DNA from: Pseudomonadota bacterium
GTDB taxonomy: Bacteria > Bdellovibrionota > Bacteriovoracia > Bacteriovoracales > Bacteriovoracaceae
Direction: 5' to 3'
DNA: 64,000 nt
NCBI GenBank assembly: GCA_027488375.1
Contig: JAIYBW010000006.1
Coordinates: forward strand, 62,001 to 126,000
Shown here piece after piece: positions 7,304 to 17,070 of this stretch. Position 1 is the first letter of the stretch. Each line of letters starts with the position of its first letter. The notes beneath the pieces are model-generated. The model did no database searches. It was given only the letters and a program-made list of their open reading frames with translations, and was not told the origin of the DNA. A program made the translations under genes and the position numbers.

Positions 7304-9504
7304 TGTCTTTTTTATTTGGACTACTTTTTATTGTTTCGGCTATGGCCCAAGTTGAGGTGAAGGGAATTCTTATTGAGAAGGGAACCCGTAAGGCCCTTAA
7401 AGATGTTTCCATTTTCATTCTCCCCCATAAAGTGAAAGCCGTCTCTGATGAGAAAGGAAATTTTAATTTTTCAAATGTTCCGGCCGGTGAATGTGAAGTG
7501 ATTGTGAATCTTTCCGGTTATAAAAAATATGAAAAGAAAACGAAGTGTGAAGCCTTAGGAGATTTAAAAATCTACCTTGAGAAAGTTTTCTACACGGGCT
7601 TTGAAACAACGGTCACAACGAAAGTGAATAAGCGCGATGATCAGGGGCAAAGCTTAACTCAAGAAGAATTTATTAAGGCCCCAGGTTCATTTGGCGGAGA
7701 TCCTGTACGAGCGGCCCAGAATCTTCCGGGTGTGGCGGCCAATGGAGCTTCGGCGCAAATTATTGTCCAAGGAGCAAGCCCAGAAGATACGAGCTATCTC
7801 ATCAATGGTCACAGAGTTCCTATTGTTTTCCACTTTGGTGGTCTCTCCTCAGTTATTGTTCCTGAGGCCGTTGAGCGAGTTGATCTTCTCCCAAGTGGTT
7901 ATGGCCCCGAGTACTCACGAGCGATTGGTGGGATTATTGGATTAACTACTAAGGCTCCTAAGACTGACCGTTGGCATGGTATGGCCTACGTAGATTTACT
8001 CAATACAGGAGGTCTCGTTGAAGGGCCCATTGATGATAAATCTAGTTTTCTTATGGCCGGAAGATATTCTTATATCGGCCAAGTACTTAAGGCCGTAGCA
8101 AAAAACAATGAAGACCTCGAGCTTACTGCAGCACCGACTTACTATGATCTGACTTCAATTTATAAAAATAAACTGAATGAGAAAAACGAATTCCGCACTA
8201 CTTTTGTCGCGAGTAAAGATGAGCTCGAGTTGGTTTTCAATAAACCAGTAGGGAATGATCCTAGTTTGCGTGGAGACTTTTATAATCGAACGGAATTTTT
8301 TCGTTTCATCCCGCAACTTGTGACGGAGATTAATTCTAAGCACCGTTTAGATAATTCGGTGGCGATCGGTCGTGATAATATTTTGGTGAATATCACTGGA
8401 AATTACCTTGATGTGAATAGTTTTGTGATCACCCAGCGCTCTGAACTCACCTCCCAATGGACACCAACCTATAAAACCTATGTGGGTCTAGATAATCAAT
8501 GGAATGATTCACGAGTCGGGATTAATCTTCCTGTCTCCACTGAAATTGGTGGCGTTCGCGGACCCTTTTCTGTGGGCGAGGAAAAAAAGTTCACCACCGA
8601 GGCAAATCAAACTCTCTTGGGTGCCTATATCCGCCAAGAGATCAAGACCTCGGAAGATTCGAAGTGGACTTATCTTCCTAATTTTCGAGCAGATCACTTT
8701 TCAATTAATCAAGAAACTCATCTTCAGCCTCGATTTCAACTTCGTCATCAGTGGGACTCAAGTCTTCTACTCAGAGGGGCTTGGGGAAAATATGTTCAGC
8801 CACCGCGCCCTCAAGAAAGTTCAGCGAAATACGGAAATAATGATGTCAGATCTCCCTATGCGTTTCACACCATGGTTGGTTTCACGAAAGATTTTAAAGA
8901 GGGAAGCACTCAAGGTTTTGAGGTGACGAATAATTATTTTTATAAAGAGCTTAAAGATCTTGTGAATCCGGATGTTCAAAAAAGATTTGTGAATAATGGT
9001 ACAGGGACTATTTTAGGTGGAGAGGTTCAGGCCAAATACCGCAAAGACAATTGGTCATCTCAAGTGGTTTACACTTTTCTAAAGAGTGAGCGCCATACGC
9101 CAGGTTATGGAACTCGTCCGTCTGAATTTGATCAAACTCATAATCTCAATATCATTGGGGCCTATAATCTTGAGCGCTGGACGTTCTCAGGAAGACTGCG
9201 TTTTGTGACTGGAAATCCTTATACACCTGTTATGGGAGCAACTTTTGATGCTGATAATGATGTTTATATTCCGACTCGTGGAAGTATTTATTCTCAGCGC
9301 TTTGAAGCCTTTAAACAACTCGATCTCAGAGTCGATCGAAAGTTTATCTATGATACTTGGATTCTGACTGCTTATTTAGATATTCTTAACGTGACGAATT
9401 CAGTTAACCCGCAGAGCATTGAGTATTCTTATGATTATACTCAAAATAAAAAAGTTCGCGGGCTTCCTATTTTACCAACGATTGGTGTTAAAGGAGAGTT
9501 CTAA
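7303..9504 (+). CDS. TonB-dependent outer-membrane receptor with CarboxypepD_reg-like domain
   Basis: The protein has 733 residues. A signal peptide ends near residue 15 (IVSAMA) and is followed by a carboxypeptidase-regulatory-like beta sandwich at about 17-95 (GTRKALKDVSIFILPHK, SNVPAGECEVIVNLSGYKK). A plug domain follows at about 105-225, with DPVRAAQNLPGVAANGASAQ and EYSRAIGGIIGLTTKAP. The rest is a beta barrel ending in the aromatic-rich LPTIGVKGEF, with a C-terminal Phe as in outer-membrane proteins. The architecture resembles SusC-like and myxobacterial receptors rather than classic siderophore receptors. The substrate cannot be told from sequence. It is translationally coupled to tonB upstream and to a lipoprotein gene downstream. 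Confidence 0.9.
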   Translation: MSFLFGLLFIVSAMAQVEVKGILIEKGTRKALKDVSIFILPHKVKAVSDEKGNFNFSNVPAGECEVIVNLSGYKKYEKKTKCEALGDLKIYLEKVFYTGFETTVTTKVNKRDDQGQSLTQEEFIKAPGSFGGDPVRAAQNLPGVAANGASAQIIVQGASPEDTSYLINGHRVPIVFHFGGLSSVIVPEAVERVDLLPSGYGPEYSRAIGGIIGLTTKAPKTDRWHGMAYVDLLNTGGLVEGPIDDKSSFLMAGRYSYIGQVLKAVAKNNEDLELTAAPTYYDLTSIYKNKLNEKNEFRTTFVASKDELELVFNKPVGNDPSLRGDFYNRTEFFRFIPQLVTEINSKHRLDNSVAIGRDNILVNITGNYLDVNSFVITQRSELTSQWTPTYKTYVGLDNQWNDSRVGINLPVSTEIGGVRGPFSVGEEKKFTTEANQTLLGAYIRQEIKTSEDSKWTYLPNFRADHFSINQETHLQPRFQLRHQWDSSLLLRGAWGKYVQPPRPQESSAKYGNNDVRSPYAFHTMVGFTKDFKEGSTQGFEVTNNYFYKELKDLVNPDVQKRFVNNGTGTILGGEVQAKYRKDNWSSQVVYTFLKSERHTPGYGTRPSEFDQTHNLNIIGAYNLERWTFSGRLRFVTGNPYTPVMGATFDADNDVYIPTRGSIYSQRFEAFKQLDLRVDRKFIYDTWILTAYLDILNVTNSVNPQSIEYSYDYTQNKKVRGLPILPTIGVKGEF

Positions 9505-10343
9505 TGAAGACTCTTAATTTCATATTATTACTTACGGTCCTTCTCTCTTGTGGTGATGATAACTTTAGAAAAGTTGAAAAGCTGAGTGGCTTTAGGGTTT
9601 TGGGGATTAAGGCTAGCTCACCTGAAGTTACAGACTCTCTTGTAGGAACATCTGTGACCCTGTCTCTAATCGTATCTGATGTAAATGGTGGAGGGAGAAC
9701 TGTTTCTGGAATTGTCGAAACTTGTTTTGATCCAGGAGTTGGTTATGGAGCCGAAGTAAGTTGTGATCATGATCCAAATGCCACTACTGGACCTTATTCT
9801 ATAAATTTTAGTGGCATTGGGCCGGATCAACCTTACTCATTAAATCGTTATACAGGTTTTGTTACTTACCCAGTGGATATTCCAGAAAATTTATTAACAG
9901 GCAGAAGTTCCCGAGATCAATTTAATGGAGTCGCTTATTTAACGATTTTTACTTTTAATGTGGATGGCGAGACACTGAAATTTTTTAAAAGGATAATCGT
10001 AACTAATCGTACAGGTGCTGAGCTCAATTCAAATCCTACGGCCGGAAATATTCAACTCAATGGCTCTGATATCTTGGCCTTCCCTCAGAGTGGTCAAGAG
10101 TTAAGTATTGGATCAAGTGTTCCTCAGACCTACACATATAGGACCGTTGAAAATATTGATGAAACTCGCACTGAAGAATTTCAGGTGGCCTGGTATGTTT
10201 CGGAAGGGGAGCTAAGTCTCTCTAAAACCTATATTGATGAAGCTACAGAATATGATGGGAGTGCTCCGACTGGGGACTCTGTTGTTGTGGCCATTGTGCG
10301 AGATGATCGTGGTGGTTTAGATTTTAAGATTTTTTCTCCTTAA
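9504..10343 (+). CDS. Putative lipoprotein linked to the TonB receptor
   Basis: The 279-residue protein begins MKTLNFILLLTVLLSCGDD, a lipoprotein signal with Cys at position 16. The mature part is beta-rich with Ig-like features (SLIVSDVNGGGRTVSGIVET, FQVAWYVSEGELSLSKTYID) and ends SVVVAIVRDDRGGLDFKIFS. Two cysteines (ETCFDPG and EVSCDHDP) could form a disulfide. Its ATG overlaps the receptor stop codon (TAATG), so the two products are made together. By analogy with other receptor-lipoprotein pairs it may bind the transported substrate at the cell surface, but that is inference from position. I do not recognise a family. Confidence 0.75.
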   Translation: MKTLNFILLLTVLLSCGDDNFRKVEKLSGFRVLGIKASSPEVTDSLVGTSVTLSLIVSDVNGGGRTVSGIVETCFDPGVGYGAEVSCDHDPNATTGPYSINFSGIGPDQPYSLNRYTGFVTYPVDIPENLLTGRSSRDQFNGVAYLTIFTFNVDGETLKFFKRIIVTNRTGAELNSNPTAGNIQLNGSDILAFPQSGQELSIGSSVPQTYTYRTVENIDETRTEEFQVAWYVSEGELSLSKTYIDEATEYDGSAPTGDSVVVAIVRDDRGGLDFKIFSP

Positions 10344-10352
10344 GGATTTTAA

Positions 10353-11081
10353 ATGCATCATATTTTTAAATCTTTCCCTGTTGCTCTTCGGATGATCTTT
10401 AAAGATCCTGTTAATTTGATCTTAGCGATTCTTCCGACACTCATGGCGCTGGCGCTTTATTTTTCTGCGATTACTTATATCTTCTGGAATTCCACAGAAA
10501 TTTTATCTTTGATTAAAACCTATGTGACCTCTGGTGATCAGGCGACATTGCTGGCCCAGATTTTAACCGTGGTGCTGATTATTCTTATTTTCTTTTTCAT
10601 GAGTTGGACTTTTGTCTTTGCTGTGGGAATCATAGCCTCTCCCTTTAATGCCCTTTTAAGTTATCGGATTGAGAAAAAGCTTCTTAGTGAAGTGATTGAT
10701 GAAGATAAGAAAAAAGCATTAGAAAAAGTACGATTAGGTCTCTGGGCCAGTTTGAAAAATGAAGCGAAAAAGGTGCTTCTCATACTCATTATTGGAACCT
10801 TGACCTTCTTTCTCAACATTTTCCCCTTGTTTTACCCGGTCAGTCTCTTTCTCATGGCCCTGTTGTTAGCGGTGCAATTCCTTGATTATTCATGGTCTAG
10901 GCATGAAATGAGATTTGGCGCCTGTTTGAGAGAGGTCTTTGCTCATTTAATTCCTTATGGTTTTTCAGGATTTCTCTTTCTCTTACTCATTACTGTGCCG
11001 ATAATAAATGCATTCATCCCAGCATTAGCAACAAGTTACTTTACGGTGTTATGGCTTTATCGACAGAACAAAATTCACTAG
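10353..11081 (+). CDS. EI24/CysZ-like integral membrane protein
   Basis: The 242-residue protein has about six hydrophobic segments: residues 18-45, 68-95, two close segments at about 138-175, and two near 200-240. It starts MHHIFKSFPVALRMIFKDPV, and the phrase GIIASPFNALLSYRIEKKLL at 90-109 is typical of the EI24 (CysZ-like) family, where a helical pair flanks a SPFND-like motif. CysZ is a sulfate permease in enterobacteria; other family members have no known role, so I do not transfer the function. It overlaps the following glycosyltransferase gene by 31 bp. Confidence 0.7.
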   Translation: MHHIFKSFPVALRMIFKDPVNLILAILPTLMALALYFSAITYIFWNSTEILSLIKTYVTSGDQATLLAQILTVVLIILIFFFMSWTFVFAVGIIASPFNALLSYRIEKKLLSEVIDEDKKKALEKVRLGLWASLKNEAKKVLLILIIGTLTFFLNIFPLFYPVSLFLMALLLAVQFLDYSWSRHEMRFGACLREVFAHLIPYGFSGFLFLLLITVPIINAFIPALATSYFTVLWLYRQNKIH

Positions 11082-12082
11082 TCCCTGCAAAAGAAAATGA
11101 AGTCAAAACGATTGTCATTAAGTTGCCTTTTGATTTGCAGGAAAGACTTTTAAGTGTTCCCTTTATTCACCAAATTAAAGAGAAGTATCCGAGTGCTGAT
11201 CTTCATTTCATCACACCTAAAAAACAAATCGAAGTTTTGAATCTGCTTCCCTTCTCTGCTTACTACCATGAATTTGATGAAGATGAGATTGAGACTGTTT
11301 TCGATGTTCACCGTTATACGGCCACAGCGAAAATTTATAATGTGGATCTCTATATTTCTCTTACTAATTCTTTTGTGGATGCCTGCCTAGGACTTGGTCT
11401 TCGGGCGAAAAATCGACTTGGCTTTTCTGATGGATGGAAAACGCTTCTTTTTACTCATAAAACTCCACGTCCTCAGGGTCATCACATAAGTGAAGATTTT
11501 TTCTATCTTCTCGATGCTTTGAATGGATCCACATCGGATCATCGCTTGAAGGTAATGTCGCGAGAATTAGTTCCGGTCATGGTTGATTGGGAAGCCAATC
11601 CCTATATTGCCATCAATTTATCGCCGATTCGTCAGGCGGCGATTGAAGAGGAACTCGCCGAACTCATAGGCTATTTTGAAAATCAAAAAATTGTCCTCTT
11701 TTCTTCTGATGATCAAGATAAGGTCCAGCTTCTGATTGAGCCTTTTATGGAGCGCTTGTCTCGAAAAAATAATTACGTTCATTTTATCCATAAAAATTGG
11801 ATTGAGATGAGTAAGATGCTGGCCTTCTCTCGGGGACTGATCACCTTTAATGGTCCTGTGGCGAATCTTTCGAGTTACTTAGGAAATAAAACGATTATCC
11901 TTTTTGATAGTGAGGATCCAAGGCGCTTAGGTCCATTTTCGTTCTTAGGCGATAGTATCATTTTAGATGTGACAGACCCTTCGGTTTCACTTCGGCAAGA
12001 GACTTCATCTGCTCTTAAAGAGCGAAAAAAGTTTGATATGTCGGAAGTCTTTTTAAGAGCAAAAAGATTATTTCAACTTTAA
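11051..12082 (+). CDS. Glycosyltransferase family 9 (heptosyltransferase-like)
   Basis: The 343-residue protein has the two-domain GT-B layout of ADP-heptose:LPS heptosyltransferases. The N-terminal half reads IVIKLPFDLQERLLSVPFIH, then YPSADLHFITPKKQIEVLNL. A C-terminal nucleotide-binding half includes GLITFNGPVANLSSYLGNKT and IILFDSEDPRRLGPFSF, which corresponds to the donor-binding GPxxHLA/G-P region of the family. The usual His of that motif is replaced (GPVANLSS), so substrate or activity may differ. It probably acts on lipopolysaccharide core on the cytoplasmic face. The start at 11051 lies inside the preceding gene and has no strong ribosome site, so coupling is likely. Confidence 0.75.
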   Translation: MALSTEQNSLVPAKENEVKTIVIKLPFDLQERLLSVPFIHQIKEKYPSADLHFITPKKQIEVLNLLPFSAYYHEFDEDEIETVFDVHRYTATAKIYNVDLYISLTNSFVDACLGLGLRAKNRLGFSDGWKTLLFTHKTPRPQGHHISEDFFYLLDALNGSTSDHRLKVMSRELVPVMVDWEANPYIAINLSPIRQAAIEEELAELIGYFENQKIVLFSSDDQDKVQLLIEPFMERLSRKNNYVHFIHKNWIEMSKMLAFSRGLITFNGPVANLSSYLGNKTIILFDSEDPRRLGPFSFLGDSIILDVTDPSVSLRQETSSALKERKKFDMSEVFLRAKRLFQL

Positions 12083-12099
12083 GGGCCCGCAAGGGGCCC
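12083..12099. terminator. Candidate bidirectional terminator hairpin
   Basis: GGGCCC at 12083-12088 and GGGCCC at 12094-12099 pair perfectly around a GCAAG loop. The hairpin sits in the 23-bp gap between the convergent glycosyltransferase and valS genes. The flanks are AT-rich (ATAAAATTATT on one side) but lack a clean T-run, so it is a weak intrinsic terminator at best. Confidence 0.45.
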
Positions 12100-12105
12100 A
12101 TAAAA

Positions 12106-14769
12106 TTATTGAAAGCTTTGAAGAATTTCTGTTAAGGAAGCAAGTTTATCTTGGAAAAGTTTCGCCTTCTCCTGAACCTCTGCCCGTACTTCTTCCGGGG
12201 CATTATTCATAAAGTTAGCATTATTAAGCTTGGCGTGAACCTTACTATACTCCGCTTGAGTCTTTTCCATGTCCTTCTTGATACGATTAACCTGGTCATT
12301 AATATCAATCAAACCTTCAAGAGGAATGAAGATTTCAGTATGTGAAGTGGCAAGCGATGCTGATTTTTTTGGCTTCTCTGCTGACTTGTTGCGGATCGTA
12401 CCTGATTTCACATTCGCGAGGTCTTTCATAAAATGACGAGATTCAAAAACAAACTTCGCAAGTTTTTTATCATCAGTGAAAAGTCTTACATCAATTTCAT
12501 CTTTCGGCTTAAGATTCACAGATGATCGGATGTTACGAATTCCAGTTGTCACATCAATAAACTTATTCATCATCTCTTGAACTTCAGCATTTTCTAAAGA
12601 GGCATCAAATTCGACATACTCTTGATTGATGAGAAGTGTTTTTTCATTCTCAAGGTAGCCCCAGATCTCCTCAGTGATGAAAGGCACAATCGGGTGAAGA
12701 AGAGTCACGATTTTTCTAAAGCAGTACTTGAGCATCGTCGCACGAATGATTTTGGCTTTCTCATCTTGCCCATAGAGAATGTTTTTTGAAAGCTCAATAT
12801 ACCATGAGCAAAATTTTTCATAAACGAATTGATAAATTTCTGAACAGGCATCATCAAAGCGGTAAACGTCCATGGCCTCATTCATAGATTTTGCCACAGT
12901 ATTAAGTTCGGCCAGGATCCATTTATCATGAAGGTGCCATTCCGATTTTACAGGAAGAGTATCATTGGCCTTATCTAGATAAGGATGAATAAACCTAAAA
13001 GCATTCCAGAGTTTATTGACAAAATTTCTGTAGCCTTCAATTCTTTCTGGATCAAGATTAAGATCACGGTTGTAGCCCGAACCTGCGGCCAGAGTAAATC
13101 TCATGGCATCAGCGCCATACTGCTTCACCATATCCAGAGGATCAATACCGTTCCCAAGAGATTTGCTCATCTTGCGGCCTTGTTTGTCTCTCACGATGGC
13201 GTGGATATAAACGTGCTGAAAAGGAACCTTACCAGTCACTTTCATGCCCATCATCATCATCCGAGCAACCCAGAAGAAGATAATATCAAACCCTGTGATA
13301 AGAGTGGCATTCGGATAGAACTCATCAAAGCGCTTTTCTTTCATCGCCTGTTCATCTGGCCATCCAAGAGTTGAAAGTGGCCAAAGCCCTGAAGAAAACC
13401 AGGTATCAAGCACATCCGGATCTTGGAAAATATCTTTATCTTTACACTGAATACATTCGTGAGGAGTTTCAATGGAGGCCCACTGATGCTGACAGTGGCG
13501 GCAATAATAAACTGGGATTTGATGACCCCACCAAAGTTGGCGAGAGATACACCAGTCTTTTGGATTTCTGAGCCAAGCAAAATAAGTATTCTCCCAGCCT
13601 TTAGGGAAGAACGTCATCTCTCCACTCTCAACCGCTTTCACTGCTGCTTCAGACATCGCCGTCGTGTTGAGAAACCATTGTTTAGAAACCATGGGCTCTA
13701 CAATTTCATCTGAACGCTGGCCGTGTCCCACGGGATGAACGTGATCTTTTTTCTCTACGAGCTCACCCAGCTCAATCAGGATTTCTTCTACTTTCTTACG
13801 AGCATCTTTAGGCTTAAGACCTTCGATTTCTGGAGCGTTGGTATTAAATGAGCCATCTTTATTGAGAATATTGATGATAGGGAGACTATTACGTTTACCA
13901 ATCTCAAAATCGTTAAAGTCATGGCCTGGAGTTACTTTAAGGCAGCCCGTTCCTTTTTCAATGTCCACATGCTCATCACCGATAATAGGAACTTCTCGAT
14001 TACAAATCGGCACGATGGCGGTTTTACCGATAAGATCTTTAAAGCGCTCATCATTTGGATTCACGGCGACGGCGGTGTCCGCGAAAATTGTTTCCGGTCT
14101 TGTTGTGGCAATAATAAGTTCAAGATTTGGATCTTCTTTCACTTTATATTTAAGGTGATAGAAAAAGCCTTTTACTTCTTTGTGTTCCACCTCTGCATCG
14201 GAGATCGCTGATTGAAGGATCGGATCCCAGTTTACAATATAGTCTGATTGATAAATGAGTCCTTCATTATAAAGATCCACAAAGAATTTTTTTACAGCCT
14301 TATTTGGCACTTCATCTAAGGTGAAGCAAGAGTAGTCCCAATCACAGGAGACACCCATCTTCTTTTGTTGATTGACGATTTCATTGCCGTATTCTTCCTT
14401 CCACGCCCAAACGCGTTTCATGAATTCATCACGGCCTAGGTCATGACGATTTTTCTTTTCTTGTTTCCAGATGAGTTTTTCCACCACCGCTTGAGTTGAA
14501 ATTCCGGCATGATCGGTGCCGGGAATCCATAAGGTTTCAAAACCCTTCATCCGCTTATAGCGGATAAGAGCATCTTGAGTCGTAGCATCGAGGGCATGGC
14601 CCATGTGAAGTTTTCCCGTCACATTGGGAGGTGGCATGAGAACAGTAAAGGTTTTATTTTGTTTACCCTTTTTCGGTTTGAAACATTGAGTTTGTAACCA
14701 CTTGTCGTACCACTTATTTTCAGCACCTTCAGGATTAAAAGTTTTAGGGAGATTGTTTTCGATTTCCAT
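12106..14769 (-). CDS. valS: Valyl-tRNA synthetase
   Basis: ValS is a class I aminoacyl-tRNA synthetase charging tRNA-Val in the cytoplasm. The 887 residues match the usual bacterial length. Visible parts are the HIGH signature in MPPPNVTGKLHMGHALDA near residues 45-62 and an editing domain with IIATTRPETIFADTAVAVNP near 217-236. The KMSKS loop is in RDKQGRKMSKSLGNGIDPLD near 525-545, and a C-terminal coiled-coil arm reads IDINDQVNRIKKDMEKTQAE. Its ATG overlaps the hisS stop codon (TAATG). All core motifs are intact. Confidence 0.97.
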   Translation of the reverse strand: MEIENNLPKTFNPEGAENKWYDKWLQTQCFKPKKGKQNKTFTVLMPPPNVTGKLHMGHALDATTQDALIRYKRMKGFETLWIPGTDHAGISTQAVVEKLIWKQEKKNRHDLGRDEFMKRVWAWKEEYGNEIVNQQKKMGVSCDWDYSCFTLDEVPNKAVKKFFVDLYNEGLIYQSDYIVNWDPILQSAISDAEVEHKEVKGFFYHLKYKVKEDPNLELIIATTRPETIFADTAVAVNPNDERFKDLIGKTAIVPICNREVPIIGDEHVDIEKGTGCLKVTPGHDFNDFEIGKRNSLPIINILNKDGSFNTNAPEIEGLKPKDARKKVEEILIELGELVEKKDHVHPVGHGQRSDEIVEPMVSKQWFLNTTAMSEAAVKAVESGEMTFFPKGWENTYFAWLRNPKDWCISRQLWWGHQIPVYYCRHCQHQWASIETPHECIQCKDKDIFQDPDVLDTWFSSGLWPLSTLGWPDEQAMKEKRFDEFYPNATLITGFDIIFFWVARMMMMGMKVTGKVPFQHVYIHAIVRDKQGRKMSKSLGNGIDPLDMVKQYGADAMRFTLAAGSGYNRDLNLDPERIEGYRNFVNKLWNAFRFIHPYLDKANDTLPVKSEWHLHDKWILAELNTVAKSMNEAMDVYRFDDACSEIYQFVYEKFCSWYIELSKNILYGQDEKAKIIRATMLKYCFRKIVTLLHPIVPFITEEIWGYLENEKTLLINQEYVEFDASLENAEVQEMMNKFIDVTTGIRNIRSSVNLKPKDEIDVRLFTDDKKLAKFVFESRHFMKDLANVKSGTIRNKSAEKPKKSASLATSHTEIFIPLEGLIDINDQVNRIKKDMEKTQAEYSKVHAKLNNANFMNNAPEEVRAEVQEKAKLFQDKLASLTEILQSFQ

Positions 14770-16109
14770 TAGTTCGATCCTTTCAAGAGTTCCATCATCT
14801 TATCCACATCTTTTAAATTTACTTTGTGGACAGCTTTAGTTTTTAAATCTTTGAGTTGGGCCTCTCCGGTATTAACTTCATCTTGACCGAGCATGAGAAG
14901 AAAATGAGGCTCTTTTTTATCACAATGAGAAAATATTTTTTTCGGCTTAGCTTCACCAAGAAAGACTTCAACTTTGATCTCTTGCTTTCTCATCACTCCG
15001 GCCATGCTAAAAGCCGTATTTTCGGCTGTCATATCAAGATAACCAATAAGAAGTGTGACTTCTTGTTTGGCAAACGATGGAAGCAGTTTATGAGTCGTGA
15101 GAAAATCCGTCAGAGGAACTTCACCCATCCCAAAACCAATACCTGGAAGTGGTGTTTCTCCAAAAATTCCTAGAAGATTGGCATAGGCCCCTCCTCCTGC
15201 AATGGCCCGACGGTTCTCAGGATGCTTATCAAATATTTCAAAGACCACATCGGTGTAATAATCAAGTCCTCTCACAATTGAAGGATCAAACTTAATGTAG
15301 TCTTTAAAACCGAGGGCTTCTAGTTGAGAGAAAAGATTCATCAGTGGCTTAAGGGTCCCTTTAAAATCCTCATCTTTTTGAGATCCCGAATAAGTTTCTT
15401 CAAAAAAGACTTCAATTTCTTTCATCGTGGAAAGAGAAACATATTTTTCAAAGATTGCCGTTTTATGAGGGTCAGCTGTAATTTCTTGAACTTCAGCAGA
15501 GAATTTCTCGGCCGGCATCTTATTTTTTTTATCAATCAGTTTGTAGAGCTTTTTATTTTTTTCTGCATCAAGCTTGATGGGCCCTGAAAAAACGTAGTCC
15601 ACAAAACGACGGCTGTTGATGAGGATTTCAAAGTGTTCTTGATTCGCACCAAAAGATTGCATGATAGATATCGCGAGCTGAATGATTTCAAGATCACCTA
15701 AATTTTCGGGAGCACCAAAAATATCTGCATTGTACTGCCAAAACTCTCTAAGTCTTCCTTTCTGAGGTTTTTCATAGCGCATGAGATTAGGTATGGCATA
15801 CCATCTGAGTGGTTTAGAAACTTCGCGATGAATTTGCGCCACCATTCTTGCTACGGTTGGAGTCATTTCAGGACGAATCGCCACTTCTCGTTCGCCACGA
15901 TCTACAAAATTATAAACTTGTTCATTAATCAGTTCTTCACCAGATTTCGCCCGATAAAGGTCAAGTTCTTCCAAGAGTGGACCATCATAAGGTTCATAGG
16001 CAAAGAGCTCTGAAACTTGGGACATCTTGGAGAAAATATAATTGCGCAAGCGCATTTGCTCTGGAAAAAAATCCCTCGTTCCACGATAAGGGGTTTTTGA
16101 GAGTGCCAT
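14769..16109 (-). CDS. hisS: Histidyl-tRNA synthetase
   Basis: HisS is a class II synthetase charging tRNA-His. The 446-residue protein shows motif 1 near the N-terminus (YRGTRDFFPEQMRLRNYIFS), motif 2 (REVAIRPEMTPTVARMVAQI and LMRYEKPQKGRLREFWQYN), and the histidine-specific loop SIVRGLDYYTDVVFEIF. Motif 3 reads PLPGIGFGMGEVPLTDFL, followed by the C-terminal anticodon-binding domain. The length slightly exceeds the common 420-430. It is the first gene of a hisS-valS pair; the 88-bp upstream gap should hold its promoter, but I cannot point to a clear one. Confidence 0.96.
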   Translation of the reverse strand: MALSKTPYRGTRDFFPEQMRLRNYIFSKMSQVSELFAYEPYDGPLLEELDLYRAKSGEELINEQVYNFVDRGEREVAIRPEMTPTVARMVAQIHREVSKPLRWYAIPNLMRYEKPQKGRLREFWQYNADIFGAPENLGDLEIIQLAISIMQSFGANQEHFEILINSRRFVDYVFSGPIKLDAEKNKKLYKLIDKKNKMPAEKFSAEVQEITADPHKTAIFEKYVSLSTMKEIEVFFEETYSGSQKDEDFKGTLKPLMNLFSQLEALGFKDYIKFDPSIVRGLDYYTDVVFEIFDKHPENRRAIAGGGAYANLLGIFGETPLPGIGFGMGEVPLTDFLTTHKLLPSFAKQEVTLLIGYLDMTAENTAFSMAGVMRKQEIKVEVFLGEAKPKKIFSHCDKKEPHFLLMLGQDEVNTGEAQLKDLKTKAVHKVNLKDVDKMMELLKGSN

Positions 16110-16197
16110 AGGGGTCCTTTGGATGGGAAAAATAGCAGAGAAGAGTATACAGAAAAGAGGTCTAAAAAGGTACTTTTAAGCTAAGATTTGGCCTGCG

Positions 16198-17070
16198 TCA
16201 TTGAGGCGCTTCAGTCTTTTTTTTGAGTTCGTCGGAGATATCGTCGCTCAAAGTACTCATATCTAAGGGAGTCACTTGATCCATTTGTTGAGAGGCTTCA
16301 CTTTTTTCTTTTTTTGACTGCTCAGAAAGGGTCGGGGGAAGCGAATCATTTTGCATGCTTTTGATTTCTTCTGGTTTGAGATCAAGCAATTTTTGAGGAA
16401 TATTAATGAGGACAGTTTTTTCTTTTGCAGCTGCTGTAGAAGCGTAGCGCTTAAAAAGGAGAGAGCGATCATTGAGTCTTTCAAGCAGAGACCATCCCAC
16501 TTCTTTGGAAAGCTTATTAAAAGCTGTCGCCTCAAGGCTGTCCATTTTATCAATCCATGGAAAAAGATAGTTAAGGTACTTTTGAAAACGTTGGGCCTCA
16601 ATTCTTTTTTGGCCCTCAAAATTTCCTGGATTAAAACTACTATTCGAAATGAGCCCCATACTTTTTCTATGATAGAGTTCAGAAATAATTGACTGCCAAA
16701 TCCATTTTGAGAAACTATTTAAATATGCTTTCTTAGACTTAAAATCCTCTTCCAGCCTTGAAATTAAACTAAGATTCATATCAAACTGACGAACTTTGGA
16801 AAATTTATATTCCATCGTCCCTTTAATCATCTCCGTTTTCATGAGCATATAGATATGTTCTTTATTTAAGCTTCCAAGATTATCATTGATATCTTTACAA
16901 AGACCAATCATGCGAATTTTCTCAGAGGGCTTTTTTATTTCAAGCTTCATCGAATCAAATAAAAGATTAAATTCTAATGGAACTTTATCACTAATAGTCT
17001 TTAAATCCTTGTCGAAGGCTAACGCTGAGGAAAGATAAAATAGAGTTATTAAAAAGAATTTAAAGTTCAA
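16198..17070 (-). CDS. Secreted protein of unknown function, 290 aa
   Basis: The N-terminus MNFKFFLITLFYLSSALAFD is a Sec signal peptide cleaved after SALA. The rest is mostly helical and charged (SEKIRMIGLCKDINDNLGSL, YRKVRQ-like and KRIEAQRFQKYLNYLF). A C-terminal tail rich in Ser, Lys, Glu and Asp ends SDDISDELKKKTEAPQ, which looks disordered. No family is recognised. It overlaps the upstream gene by 11 bp and is the last of four coupled genes that start with a membrane Fe-S oxidoreductase. It is probably periplasmic. Confidence 0.65.
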   Translation of the reverse strand: MNFKFFLITLFYLSSALAFDKDLKTISDKVPLEFNLLFDSMKLEIKKPSEKIRMIGLCKDINDNLGSLNKEHIYMLMKTEMIKGTMEYKFSKVRQFDMNLSLISRLEEDFKSKKAYLNSFSKWIWQSIISELYHRKSMGLISNSSFNPGNFEGQKRIEAQRFQKYLNYLFPWIDKMDSLEATAFNKLSKEVGWSLLERLNDRSLLFKRYASTAAAKEKTVLINIPQKLLDLKPEEIKSMQNDSLPPTLSEQSKKEKSEASQQMDQVTPLDMSTLSDDISDELKKKTEAPQ

